Below, piece by piece: positions 44,689-52,821 of a stretch of DNA of 55,091 nt. The stretch is from positions 1-55,091 of the forward strand of contig JAGGRA010000079.1 of the NCBI GenBank assembly GCA_018613035.1. Reading direction: 5' to 3'. How positions within the stretch are numbered: the stretch's first letter is position 1; the number at the start of each line of letters is the position of its first letter. Under the pieces are notes generated by a model. The model worked only from the letters and a program-made list of their open reading frames with translations, ran no database searches and was not told where the DNA came from. This stretch comes from Pseudomonas sp. ISL-84 (GTDB lineage: Bacteria > Bacillota > Bacilli > Bacillales > Cytobacillaceae). A program made the translations under genes and the position numbers.

Positions 44689-44834
44689 AACTTATTTATC
44701 CATGTTTTTATTCCCAAATCTATTTAAAAACAATAATCTTTTTTGAAGAGAGCTTTCTTTAAAGTAGAATATTCTTTAACAAACTGGACATTCCAAGGGC
44801 ATACTATAGACTAGATATGTTGTGGAGGTGGCCT

Positions 44835-45800
44835 ATGCATAATGTTTTGATGTTTGTTGATTCGGGAGTCGATGATTCACTTGCGCTGATGTATGCACTC
44901 CAGCATCCCGAAATTAATGTTGTTGGTGTAGTAAGTGCTTACGGAAACATCACGAAAGAGCAATCCATCAACAACACTGCCTATTTAATTAAACTCGCCG
45001 GCCGGGAAGACATTCCTATCATTGCAGGGGCCAGTGGGCCACTGTCTGGGGAGACAGCTGTTTTCTATCCTGAAATTCATGGGGAGGAAGGGCTTGGACC
45101 AATACAGCCGCCAGAGGATTTTGAGGGCTTGGAAGTTTTTGATATCAATAAAGTTATTCAGATTGTGAATGAATATAAAAATAATCTTGTAATTGTAGGG
45201 TTGGGAAGACAAACAGATCTGGCTTTGCCGCTTATACTTTATGGAAAGGATGCGTATAAGGACGTTAATGCGCTTTATTTAATGGGTGGCGCATTTCTTG
45301 TACCTGGAAATGTCACAGCAGAGGCTGAGGCAAATTTTTATGCAGATCCGATTGCAGCAAATTCAGTCATGGAAAAGGCAGAAAACATATATCTTTTTCC
45401 TTTAAACGTGACTAATAAAGCCATCATACGTCCAGAAACCATCGATTTTTTGGCAAATAATACCCAGTCTCCCTTTAAAGAGTTAATCAAGCCTGCATAT
45501 GATTATTACTATGAAGCTTATAAAAAATTAGTTCCTGGAATAGAGGGTGCTCCGCTGCATGACGTTTTGGTGTTAAGTGTGCTAACAAAACCTGATTTGG
45601 TAAAGTATATACCTCGAAGGGTAACGGTTGAGCTTTTTGGAAGAGCAAAAGGCAAAAGTATGGCAGACTTTAGGCCAAAACCTGACGAGGAACCACCTGA
45701 AACACTTGATAACATCGCGATGGAACTAGATTTGGAAAGGTTTGTGATTGATTTTATGGAGGTGTTCCTTTCCCAAGCCAATACGGACAATGGCCTTTAA
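44835..45800 (+). CDS. Nucleoside hydrolase family protein
   Basis: 321 residues from ATG 44835, which has GGAGGTGG behind it; the frame opens 6 codons earlier at 44817. Inosine-uridine nucleoside hydrolase fold: MFVDSGVDDSLALMYAL (family DxDxGxDD; the first Asp is Phe here, while the catalytic Asp and the DD pair are kept), VVGVVSAYGNI, LMGGAFLVPGNVT, AEANFYADPIAA, and APLHDVLVL. Likely cleaves ribonucleosides to base and ribose. Not linked to other nucleoside genes. Confidence 0.85.
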   Translation: MHNVLMFVDSGVDDSLALMYALQHPEINVVGVVSAYGNITKEQSINNTAYLIKLAGREDIPIIAGASGPLSGETAVFYPEIHGEEGLGPIQPPEDFEGLEVFDINKVIQIVNEYKNNLVIVGLGRQTDLALPLILYGKDAYKDVNALYLMGGAFLVPGNVTAEAEANFYADPIAANSVMEKAENIYLFPLNVTNKAIIRPETIDFLANNTQSPFKELIKPAYDYYYEAYKKLVPGIEGAPLHDVLVLSVLTKPDLVKYIPRRVTVELFGRAKGKSMADFRPKPDEEPPETLDNIAMELDLERFVIDFMEVFLSQANTDNGL

Positions 45801-45830
45801 CTTAACTATGTTAAGGGCTTTTTTTTTCTT
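45793..45830 (+). terminator. Terminator of the nucleoside hydrolase gene
   Basis: GCCTTTAAC / GTTAAGGGC with nine T; overlaps the stop codon. Confidence 0.82.
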
Positions 45831-45896
45831 ATGAAGGAATTAGCCACTTTGTATAGAAATAGTATGGAAAACATTTGCAAAGAAGGAGAACTCTTA

Positions 45897-46790
45897 ATGC
45901 AAGACATACTTGTTCTGGGCGGTACACAATTTTTTGGAAAAAGGCTTGTTGAAAAGCTGCTACGTAAAGAGAAGAATGTAACAATAGCTACCCGAGGACT
46001 TACAAAAGATTCATTCGGTGACAGTGTGGAACGCTTGACTATTGACAGGGGAAATAAGGAATCACAGCTTGATGCTTTTTCGGGGAGGAAATGGGATTTG
46101 GTGTATGATCAATCATGTTTTTCCCCACAGGAAGCGAAGGACACTGCAGAGGCTTTAGATGGAAAGGTGGCGCATTATATATTTACATCCTCAATGGCTG
46201 TCTATGATTTTGGGACAAATCATAAAGAAGGAGATTTTAAGCCCGAAAAATATTCTATTACATATAAACCAAGAAATGAATATAAGGGGTACGAAGGATA
46301 CCAGGAAGCAAAGCGTGCTGCAGAAGCAGTACTATTACGTCAACAAGGGTTTAAAACATCTTTCATAAGATTTCCGATTGTAATCGGAAAAGATGATTAT
46401 ACAAACCGCCTCAAGTTTCATGTTGATAAAGTCAAGAATAGGGAGCCAATCGGAATTCATGATATTGAAGCGCGGTATAGCTTTATATTATCAGGTGAAG
46501 CAGCAGATTTTTTATACAGGATTGGTGAGACGGCTTACACCGGGGCGTTTAATCCAGGTAGCGAAGGAGATCTCTCGTTAAATGAGCTCTTAAATAAAAT
46601 TGAAAACATTACACTTAGAAAAGCATTTGTAACGGATAAAATCGATTCAAATAATGCTTCACCATATGCTTTGCCGGGTTCTTGGTCGATTAGTACAGAA
46701 AGGGTGAAAAGCTTGGGATTTACTTTTTCTGATTTGCATGAAACACTTGATAATCTAATCCGGTTTTACTTAATAGAGCAAGAAAAATAA
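45897..46790 (+). CDS. NAD-dependent epimerase/dehydratase family protein
   Basis: 297 residues from ATG 45897 (AAGGAG at 8 bases; the open frame runs back to 45831). Extended-SDR features: ILVLGGTQFFGKRL (GxxGxxG variant), FTSSMAVYD, and YQEAK as the YxxxK catalytic pair. Resembles the isoflavone-reductase/CSP41-like group widely labelled NAD-dependent epimerase; sugar-nucleotide substrate unknown. Follows the nucleoside hydrolase after its terminator. Confidence 0.82.
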   Translation: MQDILVLGGTQFFGKRLVEKLLRKEKNVTIATRGLTKDSFGDSVERLTIDRGNKESQLDAFSGRKWDLVYDQSCFSPQEAKDTAEALDGKVAHYIFTSSMAVYDFGTNHKEGDFKPEKYSITYKPRNEYKGYEGYQEAKRAAEAVLLRQQGFKTSFIRFPIVIGKDDYTNRLKFHVDKVKNREPIGIHDIEARYSFILSGEAADFLYRIGETAYTGAFNPGSEGDLSLNELLNKIENITLRKAFVTDKIDSNNASPYALPGSWSISTERVKSLGFTFSDLHETLDNLIRFYLIEQEK

Positions 46791-46802
46791 AGAATGTACA
46801 GT

Positions 46803-46828
46803 AAGACCTCCTGGAGGTCTACTGCCAT
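46803..46828. terminator. Hairpin between the epimerase gene and the broken DUF2500 gene
   Basis: CAGT-a-AGACCTCC / GGAGGTCT-ACTG, 12 paired bases with one bulge; no T-run on the plus strand, so termination is uncertain. Confidence 0.45.
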
Positions 46829-47188
46829 CTATTAAATCCTAAAAAGCGAGTACCCTGAAATCTTATTAATCGCCCTCAGAAAGCTGCCCGTATTCCTTTC
46901 TGCTTACATGGAACTCCATACGGTCACCACTGTCCACTTCGAAAGTAATGAAGTAACGAGTAGAGGTATGGTGGTGTACATGCTCTCCGTTGCTATGGGC
47001 ATTCCTGTTCACCTGAGTCGTTTTGCTTTTATTGTGACCGAGACATCGAGCACAGGCTGGTTATTATTCTCACTCCATTGTTTAATGCCACGAAAAATCT
47101 GAAAAAAGATGAAGGTTAAAATAGTAATGAAGAATAAGGGGAACAGAAATTCTGCGATAGAAAACATATCAAAGAAACCATAGCCCAA
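46819..47188 (-). pseudogene. DUF2500-family gene with two frameshifts
   Basis: Three pieces in three frames give one DUF2500 protein. Piece 1 from a TTG at 47188 (GAAGGGGTG upstream): LGYGFFDMFSIAEFLFPLFF, ITILTFIFFQIFRGIKQWSE, NNNQPVLDVSVTIKAK. A one-base shift in an AAAA run (near 47030) leads into VNRNAHSNGEHVHHHTSTRY, FITFEVDSGDRMEFHVSRKE, YGQLSEGD, then TAA. A second shift leads into RFQGTRFLGFNRWQ and TAG. The family is a membrane-anchored protein of unknown function with this His-rich middle. Either a recent pseudogene or two sequencing indels. Confidence 0.8.
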
Positions 47189-47288
47189 ACTTGTTCACCC
47201 CTTCCATTAGGTTTGTTATCAATTTTTACGAAAGAAAATCCATTTAGTTTCCAATAAAACCAACAGAAGAAAATGGAGGCTCTTACCA

Positions 47289-47783
47289 TTGCTGAAAAAT
47301 AAAAAAATAAGCCCAATTATTTCCATAATCGGCATAATTTTTGCCATAGCCATTGCATACAGCCTTCTTGTGTATTTAAACAATGAGCAGAATACTGCGG
47401 ATGAGCAAAATAGTTCCAAAACAGCAGAAATGGCAGCACAGGACTTGATGTACGGTGATTTAGGGGATTTTATTGCCACGAACCATACCTATTATAATGA
47501 AACACTAGGCTGGGGCAGGGACCGTTTTGTCAGCTGGTCTAAACAGCGGAAACAAGCTGATTTAATATCAAGCGCGTTAAACAGCCTTTCAGCTGAGAAT
47601 CAAGATTTGCAGCATGACTTGGATACAATAGGCAATTTGGCGGAAGCAATCGGGAGCGGCTCCAAGGATAAGGAAAATCTCATTAAGCTGCATCGCTTTT
47701 TTCATGATCTGGATATTGATTATAATGATTATAAAGATACAACTGATTATTTTGATGTAACTGAATACAAAGGGGAAGATTAG
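47289..47783 (+). CDS. Membrane-anchored protein of unknown function
   Basis: 164 residues from TTG 47289, supported by GGAGG nine bases upstream. One N-terminal TM helix (about 8-30), then a soluble helical, acidic domain facing outward (AQDLMYGDLGDFIATNHTYY, IGNLAEAIGSGSKDKENLIK). No lipobox or known domain. Length and gene order do not suggest a function. I see no paralogue in the window. Confidence 0.65.
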   Translation: MLKNKKISPIISIIGIIFAIAIAYSLLVYLNNEQNTADEQNSSKTAEMAAQDLMYGDLGDFIATNHTYYNETLGWGRDRFVSWSKQRKQADLISSALNSLSAENQDLQHDLDTIGNLAEAIGSGSKDKENLIKLHRFFHDLDIDYNDYKDTTDYFDVTEYKGED

Positions 47784-47829
47784 CAAGCCGTAACCGTTTA
47801 GATCATTAAATAGGTGACAAGTTTTTATC

Positions 47830-47858
47830 TTGACAGAGAAAAGATTATGAGGTAGTAT
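47830..47858 (+). promoter_or_regulatory. SigA-type promoter of an orphan small RNA
   Basis: TTGACA (47830-47835), 17-base spacer, TAGTAT (47853-47858); no coding sequence follows within reach, only the hairpin at 47889-47954. Confidence 0.65.
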
Positions 47859-47888
47859 AGGTATTGAAGTATTTGAGGTACAATTTTG

Positions 47889-47954
47889 AAGTCGTGAATT
47901 CACGTGAGTGTAGGCGCCTTTGCTCCTTCATTTTGTGTGGAAGTCCGGCTTTTT
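47889..47954 (+). ncRNA. Orphan copy of the csp-leader hairpin (candidate small RNA)
   Basis: AAGTCG ... CGGCTTTTT forms the outer stem, CACGTGAGTG / CATTTTGTGTG an inner stem, with a loop starting TAGGCG and closing with CTCCT. It shares TGTAGGCG, the outer AAGTCG, the loop length and the trailing TTATGTTTAA with the csp leader at 49755-49818, and the stems differ by compensating changes. It has its own promoter ~30 bases upstream and ends in a T-run. A transcript of ~100 nt is expected. Confidence 0.55.
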
Positions 47955-48256
47955 GTTATGTTTAATGCTCTTTAGGATTTTAAAAGAGTAGGCATGTGTT
48001 TGTAATTAAGAAATAATTTGTGTGGACGGCTTTATGCCGAATTTCTTCTTAATCATCTTCTATAAACCAGACACTTCTCCGTTTTTTTACTTCAGTAAGT
48101 TTCTTACCATTTTATTTGAAATCTCAGAGAGCATCGATTCGGATCATACCGATATACCTGATTCCCGCTGGCGCGGTCAAGGAGCCGCAAGGATGGAAGA
48201 GAGGAAGGGCTTTCATTGTTTTAGGTAATAATTAATAACTCAAATATATCAATATA
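47955..48256. other. Region without a supported gene
   Basis: About 300 bases. A 68-codon frame from GTG at 48022 exists but has no ribosome binding site and no familiar sequence. A GCGG / CCGC hairpin lies at about 48174-48189. The terminator at 48257-48290 suggests that a transcript still ends here, so a lost gene is possible. Confidence 0.3.
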
Positions 48257-48290
48257 AAGGACAGCATTTCTTGTGCTGTCCTTATTTATT
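48257..48290 (+). terminator. Terminator without an assigned gene
   Basis: AAGGACAGCA / TGCTGTCCTT with a T-rich tail. Confidence 0.75.
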
Positions 48291-48362
48291 CACTTTTTTT
48301 GGCTGTTTTCTAAATGGTTGTTGTTTTAAATAGATTATGTGAAAAACTGACAAATAAGGGTT

Positions 48363-48487
48363 GGTTGATTGGAGCGGAAGGTGCGAGACTCCAGCGGGAG
48401 GAGTGGGACAGGTGAGACCCCACAGGCGCTGAGCGCCGAGGCACCGCCCGCCCCGCGTTCGCTGAGCATCCTGGAGCGAAATCAACC
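48363..48487. repeat. Dispersed Bacillus palindromic repeat (125 bp)
   Basis: GGTTGATTGGAGCGGAAGG at the left and CTGGAGCGAAATCAACC at the right form imperfect ends; GC-rich interior (CCAGCGGGAGGAGTGGGACA, GCGCTGAGCGCC). It is the best-kept copy of a type that also occurs as fragments at 34449, 44654 and 19900. Confidence 0.7.
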
Positions 48488-48571
48488 TCGCCTCACTACT
48501 TGTTTATAAAGCAACAAAGTTTGCGAAAAACAGCTTTTTTGTGAAAACACGAACATTTAGCTTAAAAAAAC

Positions 48572-48599
48572 TTGAAACATATGTATTTTGTGGTATGAT
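48572..48599 (+). promoter_or_regulatory. SigA-type promoter of folD
   Basis: TTGAAA (48572-48577), 16-base spacer, TATGAT (48594-48599), about 20 bases ahead of the ZTP aptamer. Confidence 0.75.
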
Positions 48600-48618
48600 G
48601 GCATTATTAGAATAAGTA

Positions 48619-48727
48619 AGCCAAATCGCAGTGACTGACGACAATGCGGAATTAACCGCTGGGGAGCTGCGTCTATGTATAGCCGGTCGTCTGGGCAGAG
48701 ATAAGGGATTCCCTTGTCTCTTTTTTC
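48619..48727 (+). promoter_or_regulatory. ZTP (pfl) riboswitch controlling folD
   Basis: GTGACTGACG, the GCGGAATTAACCGC stem, CTGGGGAGCTGC and GCCGGTCGTCTGGGCA are the conserved blocks of the pfl/ZTP aptamer. An intrinsic terminator AGAGATAAGGG / CCCTTGTCTCT with six T (48697-48726) is the expression platform. ZTP/ZMP accumulates when 10-formyl-THF is scarce and should raise folD expression. Confidence 0.92.
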
Positions 48728-48789
48728 ATAAATAAATGGAGAAGCCCGTCAGCCTTACAATGCGCTTTTCCGTATCTGGAGGGAAATAC

Positions 48790-49668
48790 ATGGAAAATAA
48801 GCTTATACTTGATGGAATCGTTGTAGCAAATCATGTGAAGGAACAACTGAAAGGTAGAATCGCCGAATTAAGGTTGCTCGATGTACAGCCGTGCCTGGCA
48901 ACCATTCTGGTGGGGGATGATCCTTCATCGGAAACGTATGTTAAAATGAAAGGCAATGCCTGTGAAAAGCTCGGAATTATTTCAAAGCGTATTCACCTCT
49001 CAAAGGATATTGCAACGGATGATCTTCTTCAGACAATAACGGAATTAAATGAAGACCCGTCAGTACATGGAATTCTTCTGCAGCATCCAGTGCCTGGTCA
49101 TATTGATGAACGGAAAGCATTCGAAGCGATTACTATTGAAAAAGATGTTGATGGTGTTACTAGTTTGGGATACGGACAAACCGCCTTCGGATTTGGCGAA
49201 TACCCTTCCTGTACACCGGCGGCCATTTTAGAGATTATGGACTATTACAAGCTTGGTGCAGATGGGCTGCATGCGGTTGTTGTGGGCAGAAGCCCGATTT
49301 TGGGAAAGCCTGTCTCTGCCCTTCTTCTTAATCGCAATGCTACTGTGACAACATGCCATTCACACACCCGAAACTTGCCGCAAATCCTTCAGCAAGCTGA
49401 TATCGTTGTAGCTGCGGTTGGCAAGCCCAATTTCATAAAAGGCGAGTGGATCAAGGAAGGCGCTATAGTTCTTGATGCAGGCTATAATAAAGGAAACATA
49501 GGCGACGTTGAATACACGAGCTGCCACCAGAAAGCTTTTGCTATTACTCCTGTTCCAGGAGGAGTAGGGCCGGTTACCATTTCCATGCTTTTAAAGCATA
49601 CAGTTCAGGCTGCTGAAAAAGGGATAAAAAAGAAGGAAGGCGCAAATAGTCAATTTGTCACTATTTGA
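48790..49668 (+). CDS. folD: Methylene-THF dehydrogenase / methenyl-THF cyclohydrolase FolD
   Basis: 292 residues from ATG 48790 with GGAGGG at 7-8 bases; the open frame extends to 48736 inside the leader. Catalytic YVKMK (Tyr50, Lys54), GILLQHPVP, DVDGVTSLGYG, SCTPAAILEIM, VVVGRSPILGKP and TPVPGGVGPVTISMLL are present. Interconverts 5,10-methylene- and 10-formyl-THF in one-carbon metabolism. It lies outside any nusB-xseA cluster, so it may be a second folD copy; its riboswitch fits that specialised role. Confidence 0.93.
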   Translation: MENKLILDGIVVANHVKEQLKGRIAELRLLDVQPCLATILVGDDPSSETYVKMKGNACEKLGIISKRIHLSKDIATDDLLQTITELNEDPSVHGILLQHPVPGHIDERKAFEAITIEKDVDGVTSLGYGQTAFGFGEYPSCTPAAILEIMDYYKLGADGLHAVVVGRSPILGKPVSALLLNRNATVTTCHSHTRNLPQILQQADIVVAAVGKPNFIKGEWIKEGAIVLDAGYNKGNIGDVEYTSCHQKAFAITPVPGGVGPVTISMLLKHTVQAAEKGIKKKEGANSQFVTI

Positions 49669-49686
49669 AAATGATTGCTAAAAAGA

Positions 49687-49715
49687 TTGACTTATGACTA
49701 TGTGTCGTTTATTAT
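49687..49715 (+). promoter_or_regulatory. SigA-type promoter of the first csp gene
   Basis: TTGACT, 17-base spacer, TATTAT; gives a ~155-base leader. Confidence 0.65.
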
Positions 49716-49754
49716 TAGGTTAACGCTGTAAAGTTCGTTATATACTTTTTGGAT

Positions 49755-49818
49755 AAGTCGTAGCTGCAAAGAAATGTAGGCGATCGTTCATCCTCATTTC
49801 TTGTGGCTGCGACTTTTT
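49755..49818 (+). promoter_or_regulatory. Attenuator-like hairpin in the csp leader
   Basis: AAGTCGTAGC / GCTGCGACTT outer stem, then CAAAGAAATG / CATTTCTTG inner stem with one bulge, loop TAGGCG...ATCCT, and a T-run at once after the stem. As an intrinsic terminator 58 bases ahead of csp it could make expression depend on read-through, for instance in the cold. An orphan homologue lies at 47889-47954. Confidence 0.6.
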
Positions 49819-49876
49819 ATGTTTAAGTTTATATGGTACATTATAGTGAAAAACAATTTTTCAGGAGGCAACACAA

Positions 49877-50077
49877 ATGAACACAGGTAAAGTAAAATGG
49901 TTTAATGCAGAAAAAGGTTTTGGATTCATCGAATCTTCAGAAGGTCAAGATGTATTCGTACACTTCTCCGCTATCCAAACTGAAGGTTTTAAAACTTTAG
50001 AAGAAGGTCAAGACGTAACTTTCGAAATCGTTGAAGGTAACCGTGGACCTCAAGCTGCTAACGTAACAAAAGCATAA
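49877..50077 (+). CDS. Cold-shock protein (CspB/CspD type)
   Basis: 66 residues, complete OB-fold: KGFGFIESS (RNP1) and VFVHFSAI (RNP2), ending [10 protein letters not shown]. Binds single-stranded RNA/DNA and acts as an RNA chaperone. Strong TCAGGAGG site. Its first ~41 bases after codon 2 are identical to those of the second csp gene at 51988. Followed by a strong terminator, so it is probably transcribed alone. Confidence 0.95.
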   Translation: MNTGKVKWFNAEKGFGFIESSEGQDVFVHFSAIQTEGFKTLEEGQDVTFEIVEGNRGPQAANVTKA

Positions 50078-50090
50078 TCTTGCTTAAAAT

Positions 50091-50126
50091 GAGGTGATGC
50101 ATGTCTAATCATGCATCACCTTTTTA
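50091..50126 (+). terminator. Terminator of the first csp gene
   Basis: GGTGATGCATG / CATGCATCACC, 6-base loop, T-run. Confidence 0.9.
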
Positions 50127-50386
50127 CGTTATTTTACTCATCCACTTTGTAGTCTGCATGCATTCCTCAAAACAGATTCTTCCCATCTAACTGCTTTTTA
50201 GGAATAAAATATTTTTCATTTCTTCTATATAATTTACTTCACTTACAAAATAAAGTTTAAAATTAGTACATTTGGAAATGTAAAAAAGAGATACAAACTG
50301 GAAAGCCTAGTAACGTAGTGAACGTCATCAAAATTAAATGTTACAGTCTTTTTAAAAAGGCTTTAGTACAAGGAGGAAAATTTATT

Positions 50387-51832
50387 TTGACAACTTTTTC
50401 AGATTTCGGTTTAAGTAATGAAATAGTAAAAGCCCTTTCCAATATGGGGTTTGAAGAACCAACACCAATACAGGCACAAGCGATTCCTATCGGTATGCAG
50501 GGCAAGGATATGATCGGACAGGCGCAAACCGGTACAGGAAAGACAACTGCATTTGGAGTACCTCTTTTAGAACAAATCGACATTAATGAAGGCATTCAGG
50601 GCCTAGTGCTAGCTCCAACGCGTGAGCTTGCTGTCCAGGTAGCCGAAGAATTAAATCGCATTGGACAGGTAAAAGGGGTTAGAACCCTTCCGATATATGG
50701 CGGACAGGATATTAATCGCCAAATTCGAGCTCTAAAAAAACACCCGCAAATCATTGCAGCAACACCTGGAAGGCTAATTGACCACATTGAAAGAAAAACA
50801 ATCCGTTTAAGTAACATTAAAATGGTTGTTTTGGATGAAGCAGATGAAATGCTTAATATGGGTTTCATTGAGGATATTGAACGAATCCTTAGTGAAATTA
50901 AAGGTGAGCGCCAAACCCTTCTTTTCTCTGCTACAATGCCAAGGAGAATTCAGTCTCTTGCTGAAAAATTCATGCAGGAACCTGAAATGGTTAAAGTAAA
51001 AGCAAAAGAAATGACTGTAAAAAATATTGAACAATATTATATGGAAGTGCATGAAAAGCAAAAATTTGATGTGCTTTGCAACCTTTTGGATATTCAATCT
51101 CCGGAATTGGCGATTGTGTTTGGCAGAACAAAAAAACGGGTAGACGAAGTAGTAGAAGGTCTTATTAAAAGGGGATATTCAGCCGAAGGAATTCATGGAG
51201 ATATTCCTCAGGCAAAGCGTGACCAGGTTATCCGCCGTTTTAAAGAGCAGACAATCGAGATTATGGTTGCGACAGACGTTGCTGCCCGTGGATTGGATAT
51301 TTCCGGTGTTTCCCATGTTTACAACTTTGATATCCCGCAGGATCCAGAAAGTTACGTTCACCGTATCGGTCGTACCGGACGTGCTGGAAACAAAGGGCTG
51401 GCTATTACTTTCGTTTCACCAAGAGAGACGGATCATTTGAAAATTATAGAAAGTGTAACAAAAAGTAAAATGACCAAAAAGCCGGTACCATCATTCAAGG
51501 ATGTGGTTGAAGGCAACCAGCAGGCTACCATCAACAAATTAATGGAAGTTATTGATAAAGGTGAACATGCGGACTTTAAGAGAGCTGCAGAAACGCTTCT
51601 TGAGGATACCGATTCTGTTACGATGCTGGCAGCTGCATTAAAATTACTGACAAAGGGTCCTGATGTGACACCTGTTAAATTGACTGCTGTTGAACCTATC
51701 CGTGTGAGAAAGCCTAAAGGCGGCGGTGACCGCGGCGGAAGAAGATTTGGCGACAGATCCAGAACCGGCAGCAGGGATCGAAGAGATTTTAAAGGCGGAA
51801 GAGACAGACGCAGCAAAAATCGCAGCAAATAA
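50387..51832 (+). CDS. cshA: DEAD-box RNA helicase CshA
   Basis: 481 residues from TTG 50387; AGGAGG lies 10 bases upstream, while the longer frame from GTG 50318 has no site. Q motif [14 protein letters not shown]...GFEEPTPIQ, motif [13 protein letters not shown] box [29 protein letters not shown] and [10 protein letters not shown] are all present, with a C-terminal RGG-type basic tail ([14 protein letters not shown]). Part of the RNA degradosome and ribosome assembly at low temperature. Lies between two csp genes, a cold-shock context. Confidence 0.93.
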   Translation: MTTFSDFGLSNEIVKALSNMGFEEPTPIQAQAIPIGMQGKDMIGQAQTGTGKTTAFGVPLLEQIDINEGIQGLVLAPTRELAVQVAEELNRIGQVKGVRTLPIYGGQDINRQIRALKKHPQIIAATPGRLIDHIERKTIRLSNIKMVVLDEADEMLNMGFIEDIERILSEIKGERQTLLFSATMPRRIQSLAEKFMQEPEMVKVKAKEMTVKNIEQYYMEVHEKQKFDVLCNLLDIQSPELAIVFGRTKKRVDEVVEGLIKRGYSAEGIHGDIPQAKRDQVIRRFKEQTIEIMVATDVAARGLDISGVSHVYNFDIPQDPESYVHRIGRTGRAGNKGLAITFVSPRETDHLKIIESVTKSKMTKKPVPSFKDVVEGNQQATINKLMEVIDKGEHADFKRAAETLLEDTDSVTMLAAALKLLTKGPDVTPVKLTAVEPIRVRKPKGGGDRGGRRFGDRSRTGSRDRRDFKGGRDRRSKNRSK

Positions 51833-51833
51833 T

Positions 51834-51920
51834 ATGAAGATGTTTTCAAAAAGAGTGCAAAAGGTACTTACATCTTTTTTTAAAGGACTTTTTGAACATC
51901 CTATTATAAAATCTGATTAA
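51834..51920 (+). CDS. Possible 28-residue basic peptide after cshA
   Basis: ATG one base after the cshA stop (TAATATG): MKMFSKRVQKVLTSFF then KGLFEHPIIKSD. No separate ribosome binding site, so it would need re-initiation. It is amphipathic and basic. May be chance. Confidence 0.2.
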   Translation: MKMFSKRVQKVLTSFFKGLFEHPIIKSD

Positions 51921-51987
51921 TTTACCCATATTAGTAAATGCAGGGTAAAATTCATCCTGTGAGTTATAGATATTAGGAGGAAATAAA

Positions 51988-52188
51988 ATGGCAACAGGTA
52001 AAGTAAAATGGTTTAATGCAGAAAAAGGTTTTGGTTTTATTGAAGTTGAAGGCGGAGAAGATGTATTTGTTCATTACTCTGCAATCCAAACAGAAGGCTT
52101 TAAATCCCTTGATGAAGGCCAAGAAGTTAACTTTGACATAGAGCAGGGCCAACGTGGACCTCAAGCTGTTAATGTAACAAAGTTATAA
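51988..52188 (+). CDS. Cold-shock protein (second copy)
   Basis: 66 residues, same fold ([17 protein letters not shown]) and 41 identical leading bases with the first csp. Strong TTAGGAGG site at 8 bases. An inverted repeat TTTACCC / GGGTAAA (51921-51949) precedes it and may end the cshA transcript. Unlike the first csp, it has no long attenuator-type leader. Confidence 0.95.
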   Translation: MATGKVKWFNAEKGFGFIEVEGGEDVFVHYSAIQTEGFKSLDEGQEVNFDIEQGQRGPQAVNVTKL

Positions 52189-52195
52189 TGCTAAT

Positions 52196-52237
52196 AAAGG
52201 AGCCCCTTGCTAATAAGGGGCTCCTTTATTTTTTTTT
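52196..52237 (+). terminator. Terminator of the second csp gene
   Basis: AAAGGAGCCCCTT / AAGGGGCTCCTTT with a long T-run. Confidence 0.92.
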
Positions 52238-52291
52238 TGAAATAGAGGCAGGCTAACTAAACAATGGGAAAGTTAAGGAGGAGGAGCACCC

Positions 52292-52789
52292 ATAAAAATT
52301 ATAATTGTGTCGGATACCCATATGCCTAAAAAAGCAAAGAAGCTCCCGAGTGTGCTTATGCGGGAATTAAATGGCTGCGATTTAATTATTCATGCCGGAG
52401 ATTGGCAGACTATTGATGTATATCATGAATTTAAGACCTTTGCCCCTGTTGAAGGCGTATATGGGAATACCGATAGCGAAGAGATATGCGGACTTTTTAG
52501 AGAAAGCCTGCTGCTTGAGATAAAAGGCTATAAAATTGGGGTCGTTCATGGACATGGGCAGGGAAAAACCACGGAAAAAAGGAGTATCGCGGCTTTTGGC
52601 AATGAGAGAGTGGATTGCATAATATTTGGGCATTCGCATATTCCGGTCAATAAAGATGAAAGTGGACTTACCCTATTTAATCCGGGTTCGCCCACAGATA
52701 AGCGCAGACAGCCGCAATATTCATTTGGCATTATGGAAATAGAAGATAAAATGCACCTCAGGCATATCTTTTACGATTCAAAAGTTTGA
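52292..52789 (+). CDS. YfcE/YsnB-type metallophosphoesterase with an apparent ATA start
   Basis: Calcineurin-like phosphoesterase: SDTH (metal), HAGDW, YGNTD, VHGHGQGK and GHSHIP are all present. Homologues begin MKIIIVSDTH; here the same codons read ATA-AAA-ATT-ATA-ATT-GTG-TCG, with GGAGGAGG 8 bases before ATA. Starting at the GTG of 52307 would drop the first beta strand and put the ribosome binding site ~20 bases away, so an ATA (or nearby ATT) start is likely. 165 residues. A Mn-dependent phosphodiesterase of broad substrate range in relatives. Confidence 0.8.
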   Translation: MKIIIVSDTHMPKKAKKLPSVLMRELNGCDLIIHAGDWQTIDVYHEFKTFAPVEGVYGNTDSEEICGLFRESLLLEIKGYKIGVVHGHGQGKTTEKRSIAAFGNERVDCIIFGHSHIPVNKDESGLTLFNPGSPTDKRRQPQYSFGIMEIEDKMHLRHIFYDSKV

Positions 52790-52814
52790 AAAGGGAAACT
52801 TTAGGCCCTTTTTC
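52789..52814 (+). terminator. Terminator between the phosphoesterase and GNAT genes
   Basis: AAAAGGG / CCCTTTT stem and T-run; also fits the minus-strand gene end. Confidence 0.6.
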
Positions 52815-52821
52815 CGGACTG

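Noticed and set aside
47880..47960. THF riboswitch for folD
   Set aside because: The sequence lacks the THF aptamer consensus, and folD already has a ZTP riboswitch directly upstream; the hairpin matches the csp leader instead.
48022..48228. 68-codon plus-strand frame
   Set aside because: No ribosome binding site, no recognisable sequence; listed only as part of an empty region.
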